Positions 27,901-42,900 of a stretch of DNA of 64,000 bases are shown here, one piece after another. The DNA is from Heliopora coerulea (Eukaryota; Cnidaria; Anthozoa; Scleralcyonacea; Helioporidae), in assembly GCA_030142905.1 (NCBI GenBank), contig JASJOG010000006.1, forward strand, positions 2,677,501 through 2,741,500, read 5' to 3'. The position numbers and the translations under genes are program-made. The notes beneath the pieces were generated by a model that was given only the letters and a program-made list of their open reading frames with translations, was not told the origin of the DNA and ran no database searches. The number at the start of each line of letters is the position of its first letter. Position 1 is the first letter of the stretch.

Positions 27901-30900
27901 GTGGCTTGGCAGTCGGAGCAATTAATTTTGTAAACTGCACCTTGTCTTTCGTGCGGTTGTTCTCTGTCCTTAACGTTAGTCAGTACATGTCGTAAAGTTG
28001 TGATCGGTTTGTGCGCTACTCGTATGTTGTATGGTCGTAAGATACGCGAGATAATCTCAGACGTACCTTTTATGTAGGGTATCGTTGCTGTAGTTGTTGT
28101 CGGACTGTTGTTTTCGTCGCGTTCATTGTCTTTGTAAGTGTTAAGTTTGATGAAGTCAGAGTTATAGTTGTTTTTGTGGAAAACGCATTGTAAGTAGGCA
28201 TTTTCTTGGCGTAGAGCGTCGGGTGAGTTGCAAATGAGTTGTGCGCGTCTCGTCAATGTTTTGATGGTGGTAGCTTTGTGTGAAGTTGGATTGTACGATG
28301 ATTGGTCCAGAAGTCTGTCAGTATGCGTTGGTTTCATGTAGACAGTGGTCTGTAGTTTGTTATTGTCACGACTTACCAAACAGTCTAGGAACGGAATAGC
28401 TCCGTCTTCTTCAATCTCTTTGATAAATTGTATGTGACTGTTCTGTTCGTTAATGTGTTTGTGAAACTCGTCAATCTCGTCTTCGGGTAGTGCAGTAATC
28501 GTGTCGTCAACGTAACGAAACCAAAAAGGTAACGTGTGTTTGTAAGTTGCAAGAGCTCGTTTCTCTATGGATTGCATTACAATTTCAGCAACCACAACAG
28601 AAACGGGTGAGCCCATTGCTGTGCCATGTAACTGTTTGTAGTGTTTACCGTTGTATTGAAAGTAAGTTGATGTGAGGCAAAGTTCCAGTAGTTCCACGAT
28701 GTCCCCTGTAGGTAAAGGAAGTGCGTCAGTAAATTCGTTGATGGCAGTTTTGGTGCATTCTAGCGCCAGTTGAAGCGGAATACTGGTAAACAGTGATTTC
28801 ACGTCAAAAGACACTAGCTTGTGGTTGTGTGGTATTTGTACTGTTTTGAGATTGTTGATGAAGGTTTCAGTCGATCGTAGTCTATGTTGTGACTTGTTGG
28901 TTAGTGGTTGCAGTATGGTTGTTAAGTATTTGGAAAGTTTGTAAGTAGGCGACCCACAGAACGAAACTATAGGTCGCATGGGTATTTGTGGCTTGTGAAG
29001 TTTCGGTAGATCGACTGAAACCTTCATCAACAATCTCAAAACAGTACAAATACCACACAACCACAAGCTAGTGTCTTTTGACGTGAAATCACTGTTTACC
29101 AGTATTCCGCTTCAACTGGCGCTAGAATGCACCAAAACTGCCATCAACGAATTTACTGACGCACTTCCTTTACCTACAGGGGACATCGTGGAACTACTGG
29201 AACTTTGCCTCACATCAACTTACTTTCAATACAACGGTAAACACTACAAACAGTTACATGGCACAGCAATGGGCTCACCCGTTTCTGTTGTGGTTGCTGA
29301 AATTGTAATGCAATCCATAGAGAAACGAGCTCTTGCAACTTACAAACACACGTTACCTTTTTGGTTTCGTTACGTTGACGACACGATTACTGCACTACCC
29401 GAAGACGAGATTGACGAGTTTCACAAACACATTAACGAACAGAACAGTCACATACAATTTATCAAAGAGATTGAAGAAGACGGAGCTATTCCGTTCCTAG
29501 ACTGTTTGGTAAGTCGTGACAATAACAAACTACAGACCACTGTCTACATGAAACCAACGCATACTGACAGACTTCTGGACCAATCATCGTACAATCCAAC
29601 TTCACACAAAGCTACCACCATCAAAACATTGACGAGACGCGCACAACTCATTTGCAACTCACCCGACGCTCTACGCCAAGAAAATGCCTACTTACAATGC
29701 GTTTTCCACAAAAACAACTATAACTCTGACTTCATCAAACTTAACACTTACAAAGACAATGAACGCGACGAAAACAACAGTCCGACAACAACTACAGCAA
29801 CGATACCCTACATAAAAGGTACGTCTGAGATTATCTCGCGTATCTTACGACCATACAACATACGAGTAGCGCACAAACCGATCACAACTTTACGACATGT
29901 ACTGACTAACGTTAAGGACAGAGAACAACCGCACGAAAGACAAGGTGCAGTTTACAAAATTAATTGCTCCGACTGCCAAGCCACTTATATAGGTGAGACT
30001 AGCAGAAACTTAAATATACGACTAACAGAACACAAACGAGCGACAAAAAACGGAGACAAAACCAACCACATTGCCGAACACCACCGACAAACCAAACACA
30101 ACATTGACTGGGAATCGGCAAAATGCATTACGTACAGCACCAATTACAGACAGCGACTCACACTAGAAAGCTGGTATACGAACTTAGAACAAAATCCATT
30201 AAACCGATCACAACAATTACCGGGACCTTACAAACGACTAATTCACAAAGTCAAACGTGCGAGCAGCCAATAGACTTACACTTCGACAAACTGATAATTA
30301 ACGCCTACACAACCACACCCATTGCTTCTCGCCAAATATCACACCTCCATGACTAATACGACCGCCCACTTATCACGCACGAGCCAGATACAAATACAGG
30401 CGAACCTGACATTTACTCTCCTTTTGACTCTGAAGATGACCGCTGCTAAGGCTGTCGAAACGTCAGTCACTTCAACCAACAGTCTTTCTCAAGACTACAC
30501 TAACCTGGACGATCAACTTCCTCAAACAAGTTTTTGATATTATGAAATAAATATCAATAGAGTTTTGAAATAAACGATTTGAACCTTGTTGTAAAATAAG
30601 GAGGTTGATAAAATTCTCAATCCCAGTGTAGTCTTCAGAATATAAAAAATCCTCAGCTGCGCCCATTTCCGAAACAAAGTGAAGAGTATCAGTCTGAAAA
30701 ATATATATTATATAGGGTTCGTTTCTTATAAAAGGTTACTTGTAAAACGTCAATGGTTGTTCGCTTTACGAAGTAGTTATTGGAATTTCATGTTGTTTTT
30801 GCAAGTCTCGCCCATGTATATAGCTTGTTACCGTCTATATTTTACAATGAAGCTGCCTTCGAGACAAATATGTATTATATGACCTTACAACATTGCTATT

Positions 30901-33900
30901 GGAGACAAACTTATTACCTTTCTATTACAAATACTGACCGATGTAAAAAGTTAACGAGACTGGGACTCACTAAACCACTAAACGGATTTGTTCTGCTACT
31001 CAGCTTATTCTGCACTGTCACGTTTCGTTCAATCCCGTCCCACTCTGTTCTGCTTTCCACTGCTCACCTCAATTGCTCAATTCCTTCTGTTCTGTCCCGG
31101 TATGTTGTGTTGCATTGCGTCGAGATGCGCTGCGTTGTTGTGTTATGCTGTATTGTGACCTATTACGTGATCTATTACGTGATCTATTATCTATTACATT
31201 GTGTTGCGTTGTGTTGTGCTGTGCTGTGTAGTGCAGTGTTGTGCAGTGTTGTCCAGTGTTGTTGTTGTGTTGGGTTGTACAATGTTCTGTTCTGTTCTGT
31301 TCTGTCCTGTCCTTTCCTGTCTCGTCCCGTCCTGTCCTGTTCTGTCCGGTCTTGTCCTGTCCTGTAGTTTCTATCCTGTCCTGTCCTGTTCTGTTCTGTC
31401 CTGTACCGTATCATCCGGTCCGGTCCTCCCTTCTCCTGTTTTGTTCAGTAGATATCTATTCCAATATGTTCTACTCTGGGAGTTTGAGAAAATTGCGAGA
31501 AAAATAAAAAGGAAAGCATCTTTCCATCATTGAGTGCTCTAAATATTTGTATCAGATATTACGCAAGATAAAACAAAGAAAATCTCAGTACACTGTTAAA
31601 ATGTATCGATTTTCATCAGTAAAAACTACTGGCACCATGGGCGCCGGAGAAAGTAGTGTGAATTATTTACTGATGAAAGTAAATTAACAGTAAATTAGAC
31701 ATTACAGCAGATTCTCGGGTTAAAACACAGAAATCTGTTTAGTACTTTTACACTGCAAAGAAGCTTTACAGTAAAGCCGTACTGTAAATTACAGTATACT
31801 TACTGCAAAATACAACAGTACATTTTTATGTCAAAAAAGAATTTTTAACAATGTTGTTGTTTTAGGAACGAAACGGCACTTTTGTAACGAGGTCAAATCT
31901 TTATTTCACAGTAAAGTTTCCGACATTTGAAGGTCTAGAAGTTTCATTCTTGTTCTGCGAGTAAGCTCAGCAAAGAGGCCTTAATTATACTTACCAAGGT
32001 CCAGCTCGAATGCTTGTCTACGTTTTCTCCTGACTTCTACGGTAAACGAGGAGCTAGATCCACGGCTGGTCTTTCGGTTTAGTCCTGGAAATAAAATTTC
32101 TGGCAAAACTGCGTAAACCTGGGCACGGGAAAGGACGGTTTAACATTTTTATTTATTTTTCAGATTTAAAACAGAACAGGAGAAATGAAAGTTCTAAGAC
32201 GTTCAAATAACAGTAAATTTTAATGTGAAAAATGTTTTATATCTGGAACGCTCCAGTGAAAACCAGAATTCGTCATTTTGTCTTGATAGTTTTGTACTCG
32301 AATAAGGAGCGTACCAAAAACTGCGAAGAGTGAAGCTCAAATCGACTAAATACACACTGACTTTTAATGAAAAAGAACTTCTCTCTCCGCAGGATCTCTC
32401 CCTCAAATTAATCAAGTTTAACGTACATGGTAATGGCGCCATTCTTCGGCTAACCTCGGCTGAAGTATGTTCAGTCTCAACACTTCCTCTGAGTTCGCTT
32501 CCTACCTCGATGACGATGCTTGTTAACTTAGCACCAAAGAACTTTTAGTACCAATTCTGGCACCAATAACACACTAAATGCGAGCTTTAAAAATCCGTAA
32601 TATCAAAGAATACCAGTTAATTTTCTTCCTTGGGTTTATAACAACAAAGGTTTCTATGTTGTCCGGCATCTGGCCGTAAGAGACTTCTGTACGGTAGGTT
32701 TCAAAAAGCTTTCAACTACAGTCTAACCCAATCGTGTATCAGACGTTAAGGTTATGCGAACGAAAAAGTTATCGAAACAAATTCGTTCGAATTGTTATCG
32801 TGTGTTGCAGTGACTTCGAGCCCAAATACGATATACTGTAAAAATTCGAAAAAGCGCCCGAGGTGCTTATTTAATTTTGCGACCTTGAAGGCGTGTGTTT
32901 ATTAAAAGCTTGTTACGAAGAAGGACATTTTTTTTTAAACAATAAAACAACAGATAAGGAATTTATTTCAATCTGACAAAACAAAACAGAATAGTTGAGC
33001 CATTGCCAAGCAGTTTGAAAGGAAGATGCTGCAACTGAAAGAACTTTGTGCGTACATGGACATATCAGTTGAAACTTTGAGAACAACACCACTTTTGTTG
33101 TGGAACGGTGAAGGTATTAAAGCAAGATTACTCCAAAGCTTAAATGTCCGCCTTATTAAACGTGTGGACAAAGCTACATCTAGTTAAAAAAACTACTAAA
33201 GAGTTTAAGATATTGGGGTGAGCGCTTATTAGGCTTGTACTAGCCATTGTGCCATCGCGCCACAGAACAATGGCTGACTATTGTTCTACGGTACGATGGC
33301 ACAATGGCCAGTCCAAGCCTGGTGCTTATTTCAAAATTGCCGTTCAGGGGTGGGCGCTTATTCGAATTTTTACGGTAGTACAACTGCATTGTAAACGACA
33401 CGAACAATCAAATTCCAAAATGATTCTTGAACTGCAATTTTCGTCGCTGTTTGTATAGGGGGAGGGGTTCACAAATTCTATTGAATTTGATATCATTTTT
33501 GTTATTATTTTGAAATCACTATTTTGCGGCTATAAGAAGATCGTCGAACTGAAACGTGGATATGGCATACTTGAAGCATAGACCACAGATTGTGTAGACT
33601 TGTTACCTTAAATGCTGATGCAGTTTTTTACGCGACTTGTGAAAATAAAACCTTTATAGAACATTAACTTAACGAAAAGCCCAAATTAGAAATAATTTTT
33701 GCATTTGCATATTTACTAAATTTAGGAACAAGTTTTTGGGGCACAAGTGGACATCGGCAATTCAATACCTCAACAAATCATTATTACTACCCTTTTCCTA
33801 CCTTTAACACATGCATCCACAGCCATCTTGTTTCGATACTGATCGAGGGCATTGTACGAAGTCGTTAAATAAACATGTCTTTCTGCATCTGGTGAGGCTA

Positions 33901-36900
33901 TTCTCTTCAGGGTGGGAATATCGGGTTGGCTTGAGACTACCACAGGAAAAACATTGTCAATATCCAGTCTCAAAGCTGAAGAAGTATCTGCTACCGACTC
34001 CGGTTCTTCAAAATTGCCGTTTGATATAAAAATCACATTCTGAAACCATAGCAAAACAAATTAGTCATAAAGGATGAAACCTAAAAGGTGCATTGCTAGG
34101 GAGAAGTTCGGAATAGGAATACGCACTGACTGAACCGTAATGGTTTCTTTTGCGTACTTCGCGAATAAGGTATGAACAGCATTTCTCAGCTCTGCATTAG
34201 AGCTAGGAATACACAGAATGAACAACTTGTTGGCAATATCGCGGTCAAACCTCACAGCATGCGTGCGCTCCAGACTCGTTGTTAGTAAAAGACCGGAATC
34301 GACCGCTGAAAACATTCTTCTCGATTACGGAAAACCACCGAAAAGCTTACTCGGCAATTCGTACAATTTTTTGAAAGGTGTTTAAATTTTTCACATTCTA
34401 AAACAAAAATAGCAAGAATCAGCCCTTAATAATGGACAAACCAACTTTACATTGGTGTGCATCCGCTATTCATTAACAACAATAAGGGAAGGCATAAAAT
34501 TACCTCGCAAGGAGTTTCGCTTAGCATAGGATGCTTAGTTACCCAAGCCTATACCTCAGAAAATCCTCGTACAGCAAAAGTATCTTTAACATTTATTTGC
34601 AAGCCAATGTTTGCTTTCTTATCTACTCATTATGGCCACTTAAATACTTCATTTTCTTGCTAGCAGTCTGAATCCTGAGAATGAAACCAATGCATATATG
34701 ACACATATTTAGCTAAAACTTTATATGCCAACCACTTCTTCCTACACTATTTCCTCCGGTTCGTCTTATCTCCAAAGTGACAAGTTGAAACCTTGAGTGG
34801 CTATTAGAGTTGAATTTTGACCATTTTCTTTGTATATATCGAGATAGTAAAATGCTCAATGTCGACAATTTTCATAATTTTAATATGGTCCTCTGAAGAA
34901 AGCTTAACCATGGACAAGTTGTGGGCCAATTCTCCAAAACATTAACAGCCGACTTTTATTTCAGTAGTGGGTATTTTCTGGTAACAAGGCAAAAATCTAT
35001 CTGTTACGGCGTAAAAACAGACATATAGAAACGTTGGATGAAAGCCAGTGAGAAAAGGGGGGACAGGATAACGTGAGAGAGTAAGACTTCTGGAAGTGGC
35101 CCATAACTTACGTTAAGGAGCAGCGAGAACCCCCAAGGCTATCTAAAATAAAAACTTCAAAGAAAAACAAAGTCGAGACAATCATATAAAAAAATCAAAA
35201 TAGTTGATTGGAAAAATCGTTCAGGACATCGAAGCTAGCCAAAACTTAAATATTAGAATTCAAGAACCATTTTAACGGTGAAAACTCATCTCAAAAGAAA
35301 AATAATTTCCTTCACGATTCTACAGATTATCACATGCCTAAGAAGAATTACTCTTTATGACTGAAGTATACTTATTATAGTTTCCATTTAGCTTCAGGGA
35401 CACGATGGGAGCTCTACTCCTTAGTTACATCTTTGCAATTTTCTTAGTTATATTATAAGATGCATCAGCATCGCGTCAGGGCCGTTGCGAAGACAATCGA
35501 CAAAGGGAGGTGTCAAGCAAAGATTTACCTGATTTTGTAAATTATTTGTCATTTACCTGAAAATATTTCCCATTTATTAGGGGCAAAACTAAGGGGGTTG
35601 AGCATCACAACTCCTGCTTATTTCTGGGAGATCTTGTCTTTTGTGCATGTGACCTGTTGGCGGCAGTTCTTATGCCCTCATTCACCAAACCTACATAAAC
35701 CTATTGCACTCGAAATTATCAAAATCGCCTTGATGGTACCTTGATAACTCCCTCCAGCTCCCGCTCTTCAAAATTCCTGATTTCAGCCAATAGTATCAAA
35801 AGGTTGTATTTTTGTAAATGTCTGAACCTGGAAACTGCTGTGGAACGGTCTTCCAATGGCATTGTGGTCTTTTACCTTTTTAAACACTTAAGGTTAATTT
35901 GAATAACTAAGGTTAGTTTGAATTAGCCAGCAATTTACTTGAATTTCGTCACCAATAAATACTGGAGGCGTTACACCCCCCTACAGCCCTCGCTTGTGAC
36001 GGCGGTGGATCGTGTTCACAACTTACTCTGATTTCGTTAACATGTGATCCCGCAGCCGGGGTAAACAGTCGATTTTTTGCCAACAAAAAAGCTTCGCCTG
36101 CTCCTCTTGTTGAACGTCCACGTGACACTTTCAGGTTGTCGACTTCTTCAAGCAAAAACTTTCTTCTCTCTTCTGTATTACCTCCTAAAGATTTTTCAGA
36201 TGCACGTTAAAAATTGCTTTTTACTACCATGCGATAAAGCGAAAAGAATTATAAGTTTCTTGTTAATTAAAACGATAGGTTTGTCGTTGGTTGGCGATTG
36301 ATGAGAAGCGAGTATGTGAGACCCTTGAGGCTATTTTAGGAGCGCTCCAAAAGGTTTCGACACGTCATTAATTTATTCCTTATTCATGTTTATTTTTGTA
36401 ATCGTGCAGGTTATTTAAGCCGAAAAATTTTTCTAAACATATCTTACTCTGATGATGTTGATTGTAAAGTGACGAGACGTTAGCTCTTATTAAAGTACTT
36501 TCAAAATATCCTTATGTATTTATGTGCGACATGTCGTTCCTTAAGATTATTTGCTGGGCAATAATTCTTATTACCAGAAATCACAAAGTATTTGGTTAGG
36601 TCACGCTTTCACGCCTTGACCTTTAAATGTCAATCGAGCAACATATGTCTCACATCGTGGTAGTTTTCAGCTGCACCCATTTTGGACAATTCTCCATTCA
36701 AATTGCGACAAGAAATCCAGTTTTTCAAAAGCTTTTTTGTTATTTAATACGACATGACGTCAAATTCCAAAAGATTTTCGGTCGTTTGTTGAATGGTAGC
36801 TGAAGAGTTAAATCCTAATTTTAGTGGTCAGTGGCATGGGACTGTTCGGAATAATGGAGGATGAGGGAACGAATTAAAACTTTTACACCCGGACTAGGAA

Positions 36901-39900
36901 ATTTTTTTGAATGATGCAGCTTAAACAATCTGCAGCGATTGAAATATGTCTAGTTAAACTTTATATTGAAACTAAAACAAAAATGCAGTCTTTGTTCTGC
37001 CACGGAATATTGGCAGTGCTCCTTTAGGGAAAGGCGTCTTTGAGACGTGTAATTCTGATCCGCAAGGAACATAAAAAGTGAACATTTTTAGGTGCCTTAG
37101 TTAAACAATGGAATGCGGTCGATTTGCCAAAAACAGTGAACAGTGAACTTATGTAGAACTTATTTTGCGGGACCAAAAGATTTCTAAGAACCCCAGCGGG
37201 AGTATGGGTGGCCGCGGCCCCCTTATCTTCCCAGTTTTCACGCCCTTGATAGGGATACGAATTTCAGTATACAAGGGCAACTGTTTTCACATTGTTGACA
37301 GCTTTTCATAACGGTCGATTCCCAGGCAATAATACGCGGGCTACCCCAAGCTCTGATGTTTATGCTGTCACACACACAAAAGAAAAAGCTTTTGATTTCT
37401 ATGTTTCAAAAAAATGCAATTTCGAACGCGCTTGCTTTAACTTTGGAGACATAACGCAAACTCCAACTTATGGAACGCAAGGCGAGCTAAAAGTTAGTTC
37501 CTTTTAATTTCGACCTGGAGACCCTTCGGCCCATCATAGGACCCGGCACTTTGATAAAAAATCATTCTAGAACATCACGATTATCATAAACATGCAATAT
37601 ATCATAAATACAGAATTATTGGTTGATAAGCCAGTTAAAATATCGACCTTAAACATGGTATTAACATACCCTGATTGGCAGAAAACTCCAGCTTGATCTC
37701 AGCAAGCCTGTTAAAGACGATAATGCCGATCCAGGTTTGTGTCCTACCGACATCCAGGGCGTTCATAACGCCTTTCATAAACTTCTTCACTTTCTGAAAA
37801 TCTGTTTCGTCTATAGAATCTTGTATAACAAACGCCAAGTCCATTGGAAATCGACAGTCTAAGGTAGGCAAAAATAAGTGAAACGTCAAGTAGAAATTAA
37901 ATCATTTTGGACATTTCAAAAAAAACTTTAATTCTTCTTTTATGGAGGAAGCAGATCACATTCTTTATAATTAAGGTAAAAATCTAAGCAAGTCTATTAA
38001 AACCTACAGTATGATGTAGTCCATGTTTATGTCTATTGGTCCGCATCATTTAGTAGAGTCCTTCTCAATTCTCGTTTTCTTTTAGTCTCTTTCTGTTTCT
38101 TTTTCTCCTTCCCGTTCCTTAACCCTTTTCCTCGTTCTCTCTTTCTTTCTTTCTCTCTTTCTCTTTCCCTATTTCCCTCTCTCTTTCTCTTTCTCATACT
38201 CTTTCACTTCTACTTTCACTTTCTCCTCTTCCTTTTTCCCTTCCTATTTCCTTCTACTTTCATTTCCTACTGAAGGTAGGAAATGAATTCTACATCGTAT
38301 GCAGAAAACTGTCGAGAAAACTAAATGGTAAGAGGAAACTAAACTGTCGAAGGTTTCTCTATTCTTAAAGCAGGTTGATTTCTGCGGGTGCGATGTTTCG
38401 AAAGTTCTCACTTCAATCCTCAGGTTTGGTGATCGTAGAATGCAAGGCGGTTTTAAATCACCAGATTCACTACCCCTGAAGGAGGAAATAGGAACTTCCG
38501 AAATTTTCGTGCTATCAAATTCAGTTTAGTTCGATAACACATAGAAACCTCAAACAGTCATTAGTAGAAATTTAGTCGAGTACTATTGCAAATGCTGCAT
38601 TCTGATTGGCTACGCTACTCGCTATCTATTCGTCGACAGATAGCGAGTAGCGGAAATGGCTTCCGCCTCTCGTTTTTGTGAAGTTTCTGAAGACGAAATA
38701 GAATGCTTACTTGAAAGTGCAATCCCAGAGAAGACGAAAAATGTTCTTTGCAAAGTCTGTTTCTACTAAAACAATTAGATTATTCGCTCTCGATTTCTAT
38801 GAGGTGATAGTTTTCTCGATTTCTATGAGCTCATAATCTAATTGTTAATTATAAACACTTCGTTCATCTGTGAGTGCGAGCACTGCTTCAGCTCAGTACT
38901 TAATTCGGTAACTTGTCCAAAAGAGTAGAGATCCGACAAAATCAAATACTACTCATGCATACACTCATTCCATTGCTGCAGATTAACTCCAAATGTTTGT
39001 GAATTTAAAACTGAGAGCTCTAAAGTTAGTCTGTCGATTTTGTTTTGTTTATGTCAGCTGCATCATTGTAAGGCTGGTCATCAAACTATTAGAACGTGCG
39101 TGAATTTTAAACCTAGCCGTACCGAAAATTTGTTTCCCTCTACGCAAAACCAGCTCTGCAAAGCGTGGCCAAAAGGGTTTTCCAGGTGAAGAGGTGCATC
39201 TGGACATTATGCACATCCCGCCACATTGGCTGTAACTTGCTGCTGCATTCTGTAATCGTGATTCATGCTGTAGCAATAATTTGTTTAACGATTGTGCTCC
39301 GTTTTTTATTGGTTCTATTTTAATATTCCTTATGATAGTTGATTCTTCGTTCCAGTATTGCCTGTCTTTTTCCTGTAACTCTTTAAAATTTCTTCTATTA
39401 CATCAATTTTTTTAAATGCCTTAACTTCGGCATTCCTGACAAAGTTTTAATTATCACTTTGACAAACATCTCGGACAAAACTTTTGCCGATAGGTAATAC
39501 TTTCATCGAGAAGACAATTTGTTCTTACTGGCTGAGTAGTTTTGGCATCAAACCTGATCTAGTCTTCAGGGAAAGACCCTCAGTTCAAAAGATCCCCAAC
39601 ACAGATTTAGGACTTTATTCTAGGAATTTTTTGGATGGTTGTTGCAGCTTTTCGCGATGTAATACACTGTGTACATATGATAATCATGATAATACCATGT
39701 TCACTTTAATTTCTTTTGTTTTTCCAGGCCACATGAATCACTAATTTATCTCACTAAAATTCATTTGCACTAATACTACCTCCTGTGACGTCAAACCGGA
39801 TCGTGTTAGGACTAATACGACCCGGTTTGACTACACCGGAGGTAGTATTAGTTGAATTTTGGCAAACATGATATTACAAAGTAATAACATGAAATTTCGG

Positions 39901-42900
39901 TGCATTAGCTATTAAACCTCACGCCACATTCGGGTCATTTAAAGACCAACATCGAGCGGGAGGTTTAATAGCTAATACATTTCAATTCATGGCATTACTT
40001 ATAAATATACGACCACAATGTTGGGAGACCATCGGCGAACGCTCGTCATATTCAAACATAAACGTTTGTTGAGCCTGCGTTAGGATCGATCCCGGTCTTA
40101 AAAGTAGCGGTCACAAGAAGGTTACGAGTTTAATATTTTCAGGGATTTACTTACCGGTTTTAGGCTCTGCACAGCTTCTACATAAACCAGTACAACACTT
40201 TTCCTGTCCAGGGCAGGTATAATCATTTTTACATCGGTCTGGATCCCCAGGTGGACATAGTGGACTGCGACAGTTGCCTTCTTTGGCTAAGTTGAGGAAT
40301 TAAAAAAACAGAAAATTAAAATGTTTTAGTGGACTGGACGCAATGAAGTAGCTAATTCTGTCAAAGTCAAATTCCTTAAGACTTTGCACGGCGAGTATGG
40401 TGTTGGTTTGTTTGTTGTGAAACACCACGTAAAAGACTTCAGTTCACTGTATGTAAGTTACACGTGACGTCATGTTAATGGTGCTTTAACAACAGAATCT
40501 CGTTAACTATATGATTGTATATTATCTTCAATATGGCCGCAGTATCTTTGACTCTGAATCTCAGTGAAATTATTGTAACTAACCAATTCCCTGAGGACGT
40601 TCAAAGTCAACAGGACGAAAGATATCAATTAATAGCAGGCAAGGATCCAGAACATTTCTTGAGGATTGCAAATTCGGATGGGGCAGGCAAAACTAACAAG
40701 AAATTTTCCCGCCTCCTCCTTCGCGTCTGATAATAACCTTTATACGGTAGTTAAGGAAAAAATATACTAGGGATTAAACTAACATCAGACTTGGGCTTGA
40801 CTCCATGACTTAATTATACGTTATTTTGGGGGGGAAAAACTTGAAAAAATTAAGAATCTGACCAATCCAAGTGCATTGGATGCTCCGCGGTCTGAATGTG
40901 CCGTTGAAAAGAATTTACTCCGAGTTTTTCTTTGAGTATTATAAATACTAAAATGTTTCAATTAAAGTAGCATTATACTGCTATTTGTTTTCAGTGTTGA
41001 CAAAACTTGGTAATCGCAATGACAACTTCAGACTGGACTCTTGAAAAAATATTGGAACTTACCAGAGCAAACAGTCGTCACAAAGTTGTTCAGAAATTCG
41101 TTTAGGTTTCCCAGTGAAGACGATAAAAATGAACTGTCGGACAGAACCTCGGTCATATAGTTTGAGGAATCGGCTCCAGTGTGTACTCCCCATATTTGGA
41201 CGCCTAAGTCCTTTAAGCCAATGGACGCCTCAAAAAGGCTGCTTGATGTGGTTGTTGGTTTACCAGTTGAAAGAACTACCAGAGCACGAGCAAAGTCCTG
41301 TAAAACGAGGTAAGTTTCGATTAAGGATTATTGCTGCACCGGAATTATTCTTTTACGATTAAAGAGGAGAGAAATTGTTCTATTTCCACCCAGCTCTGTC
41401 CACACTTTCAGTTCCCAGACATTCCCCGGCCGAGCCAAGTGCAATAGTAGTAAGCTTGGCAGATAAGAAGTTTAACGCGAGCTTGTCCATCAAAATAAAT
41501 ACTACTACAAACTCTGAAAGTGTGCCAAAAAAGTATAGCTTACTTCCGTCCGTCCATTCTTCAATCCACCCGACCTTCCAGTCGTTTACCCATCCGTTCA
41601 TTCGTTCGTTCCTTCTCGAGTTTACGCGTTTCTGTACACCTCGTACACTGAACTAGGTGGTAACAGTGACACGGAGCAATTTTTCTCAACGATTATCATA
41701 TTCGGTGTCTTAACATTGTCAAAATGTTTTTCTGGTACTTTTTTCCGTCATGTACTGAAGAGCTACTCGATGATGAGAAAGTCACATATGTCAACTGACA
41801 ACCGATATCATATTGTGTTAATATGACTTTCAATATATATTCGTTTCTCGTTTTCCCATTCAACACTTTCTTATTTAACATTTATGACCTCTAATAGTGA
41901 AAGAACCCTAACCGCTGATTGGCTTTGATAACATAGATTGTGTCTCGTTATCGAAAAACTTAGATGCTTTACCTTAAGAGGGCATAATGATTACGTAGCT
42001 ACTGTTGTTGAACTCATTTCATACACTTCGTCCTTTTTTGTACATAATTAAAATTAGTCACTTTTGTACATAATTAAAATTAATAACTAACAGTGACGTT
42101 CATCTTTTCAAAACTCGAGACCTGTGAAAAACACCAAACGAATATTTGGCATCCGCAATTGACTACATGAAACATTTTTAACATTATTAACTATATTAAT
42201 AATGACTATACAATAATGAAGACTACATTAGTCACATATAGTGGCTTCCGCTTCGGTCGCACGTATGTCGAACTTGCACCTTAGCTCACCATCTGAGTCT
42301 TGGTTGCCTATATGGTTAGAGCATCTCACCGGTCATCAGAAAGTTGCGGGTTCGATCCCCGTCTGGGGCTCAGAAATCGTTTTTCTGAGGTAAGAGCTTG
42401 ACGAACGTTGATCTATTCTTCAAGATATCTCCAAGCTCCCACATTTCCAAAAAATATGTATCTCAATAACATAACCTCAATAACCCTAACGTTCGTTAAT
42501 TCCGAATAGTTGGAGCTATTGTAATGTTGGGTGGCGGATGTCAACATCATTATTTCTTACCCAGCGAAAGGTGGCGTCTTTATTGTCTGGAAAGCCAACC
42601 TGTATCGAGAAGTTCTTCGTCAATTTAGGGACCTCAGCATTTATATCCACCGCTCATCGATTTAAATTTATCTCCTACCGTTCTCGTACATTATATAATA
42701 CCCAGCCTTTTCGATTTCACCTCGCATTTTACTTTGATGAAGATATCCCTGTAAAACTCAGTACGTCTTCCTCTCGTTTTTTGGCAAAGTACTAACTTCA
42801 AATTTTTTCTACTTAGTCCAAAACTGCTTACATAGCAATTTATAAATCAAGCAATTGAAAGCGTGCCCTCGTGAGAGAAAACATGGGCTATAGGATAACT

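Noticed and set aside
31187..31533. Long cysteine/valine-rich frames
   Set aside because: Products of the pentanucleotide minisatellite read in several frames.
42294..42371. tRNA gene
   Set aside because: Same reason: good B-box but no proper anticodon arm, and a SINE tail that recurs elsewhere.
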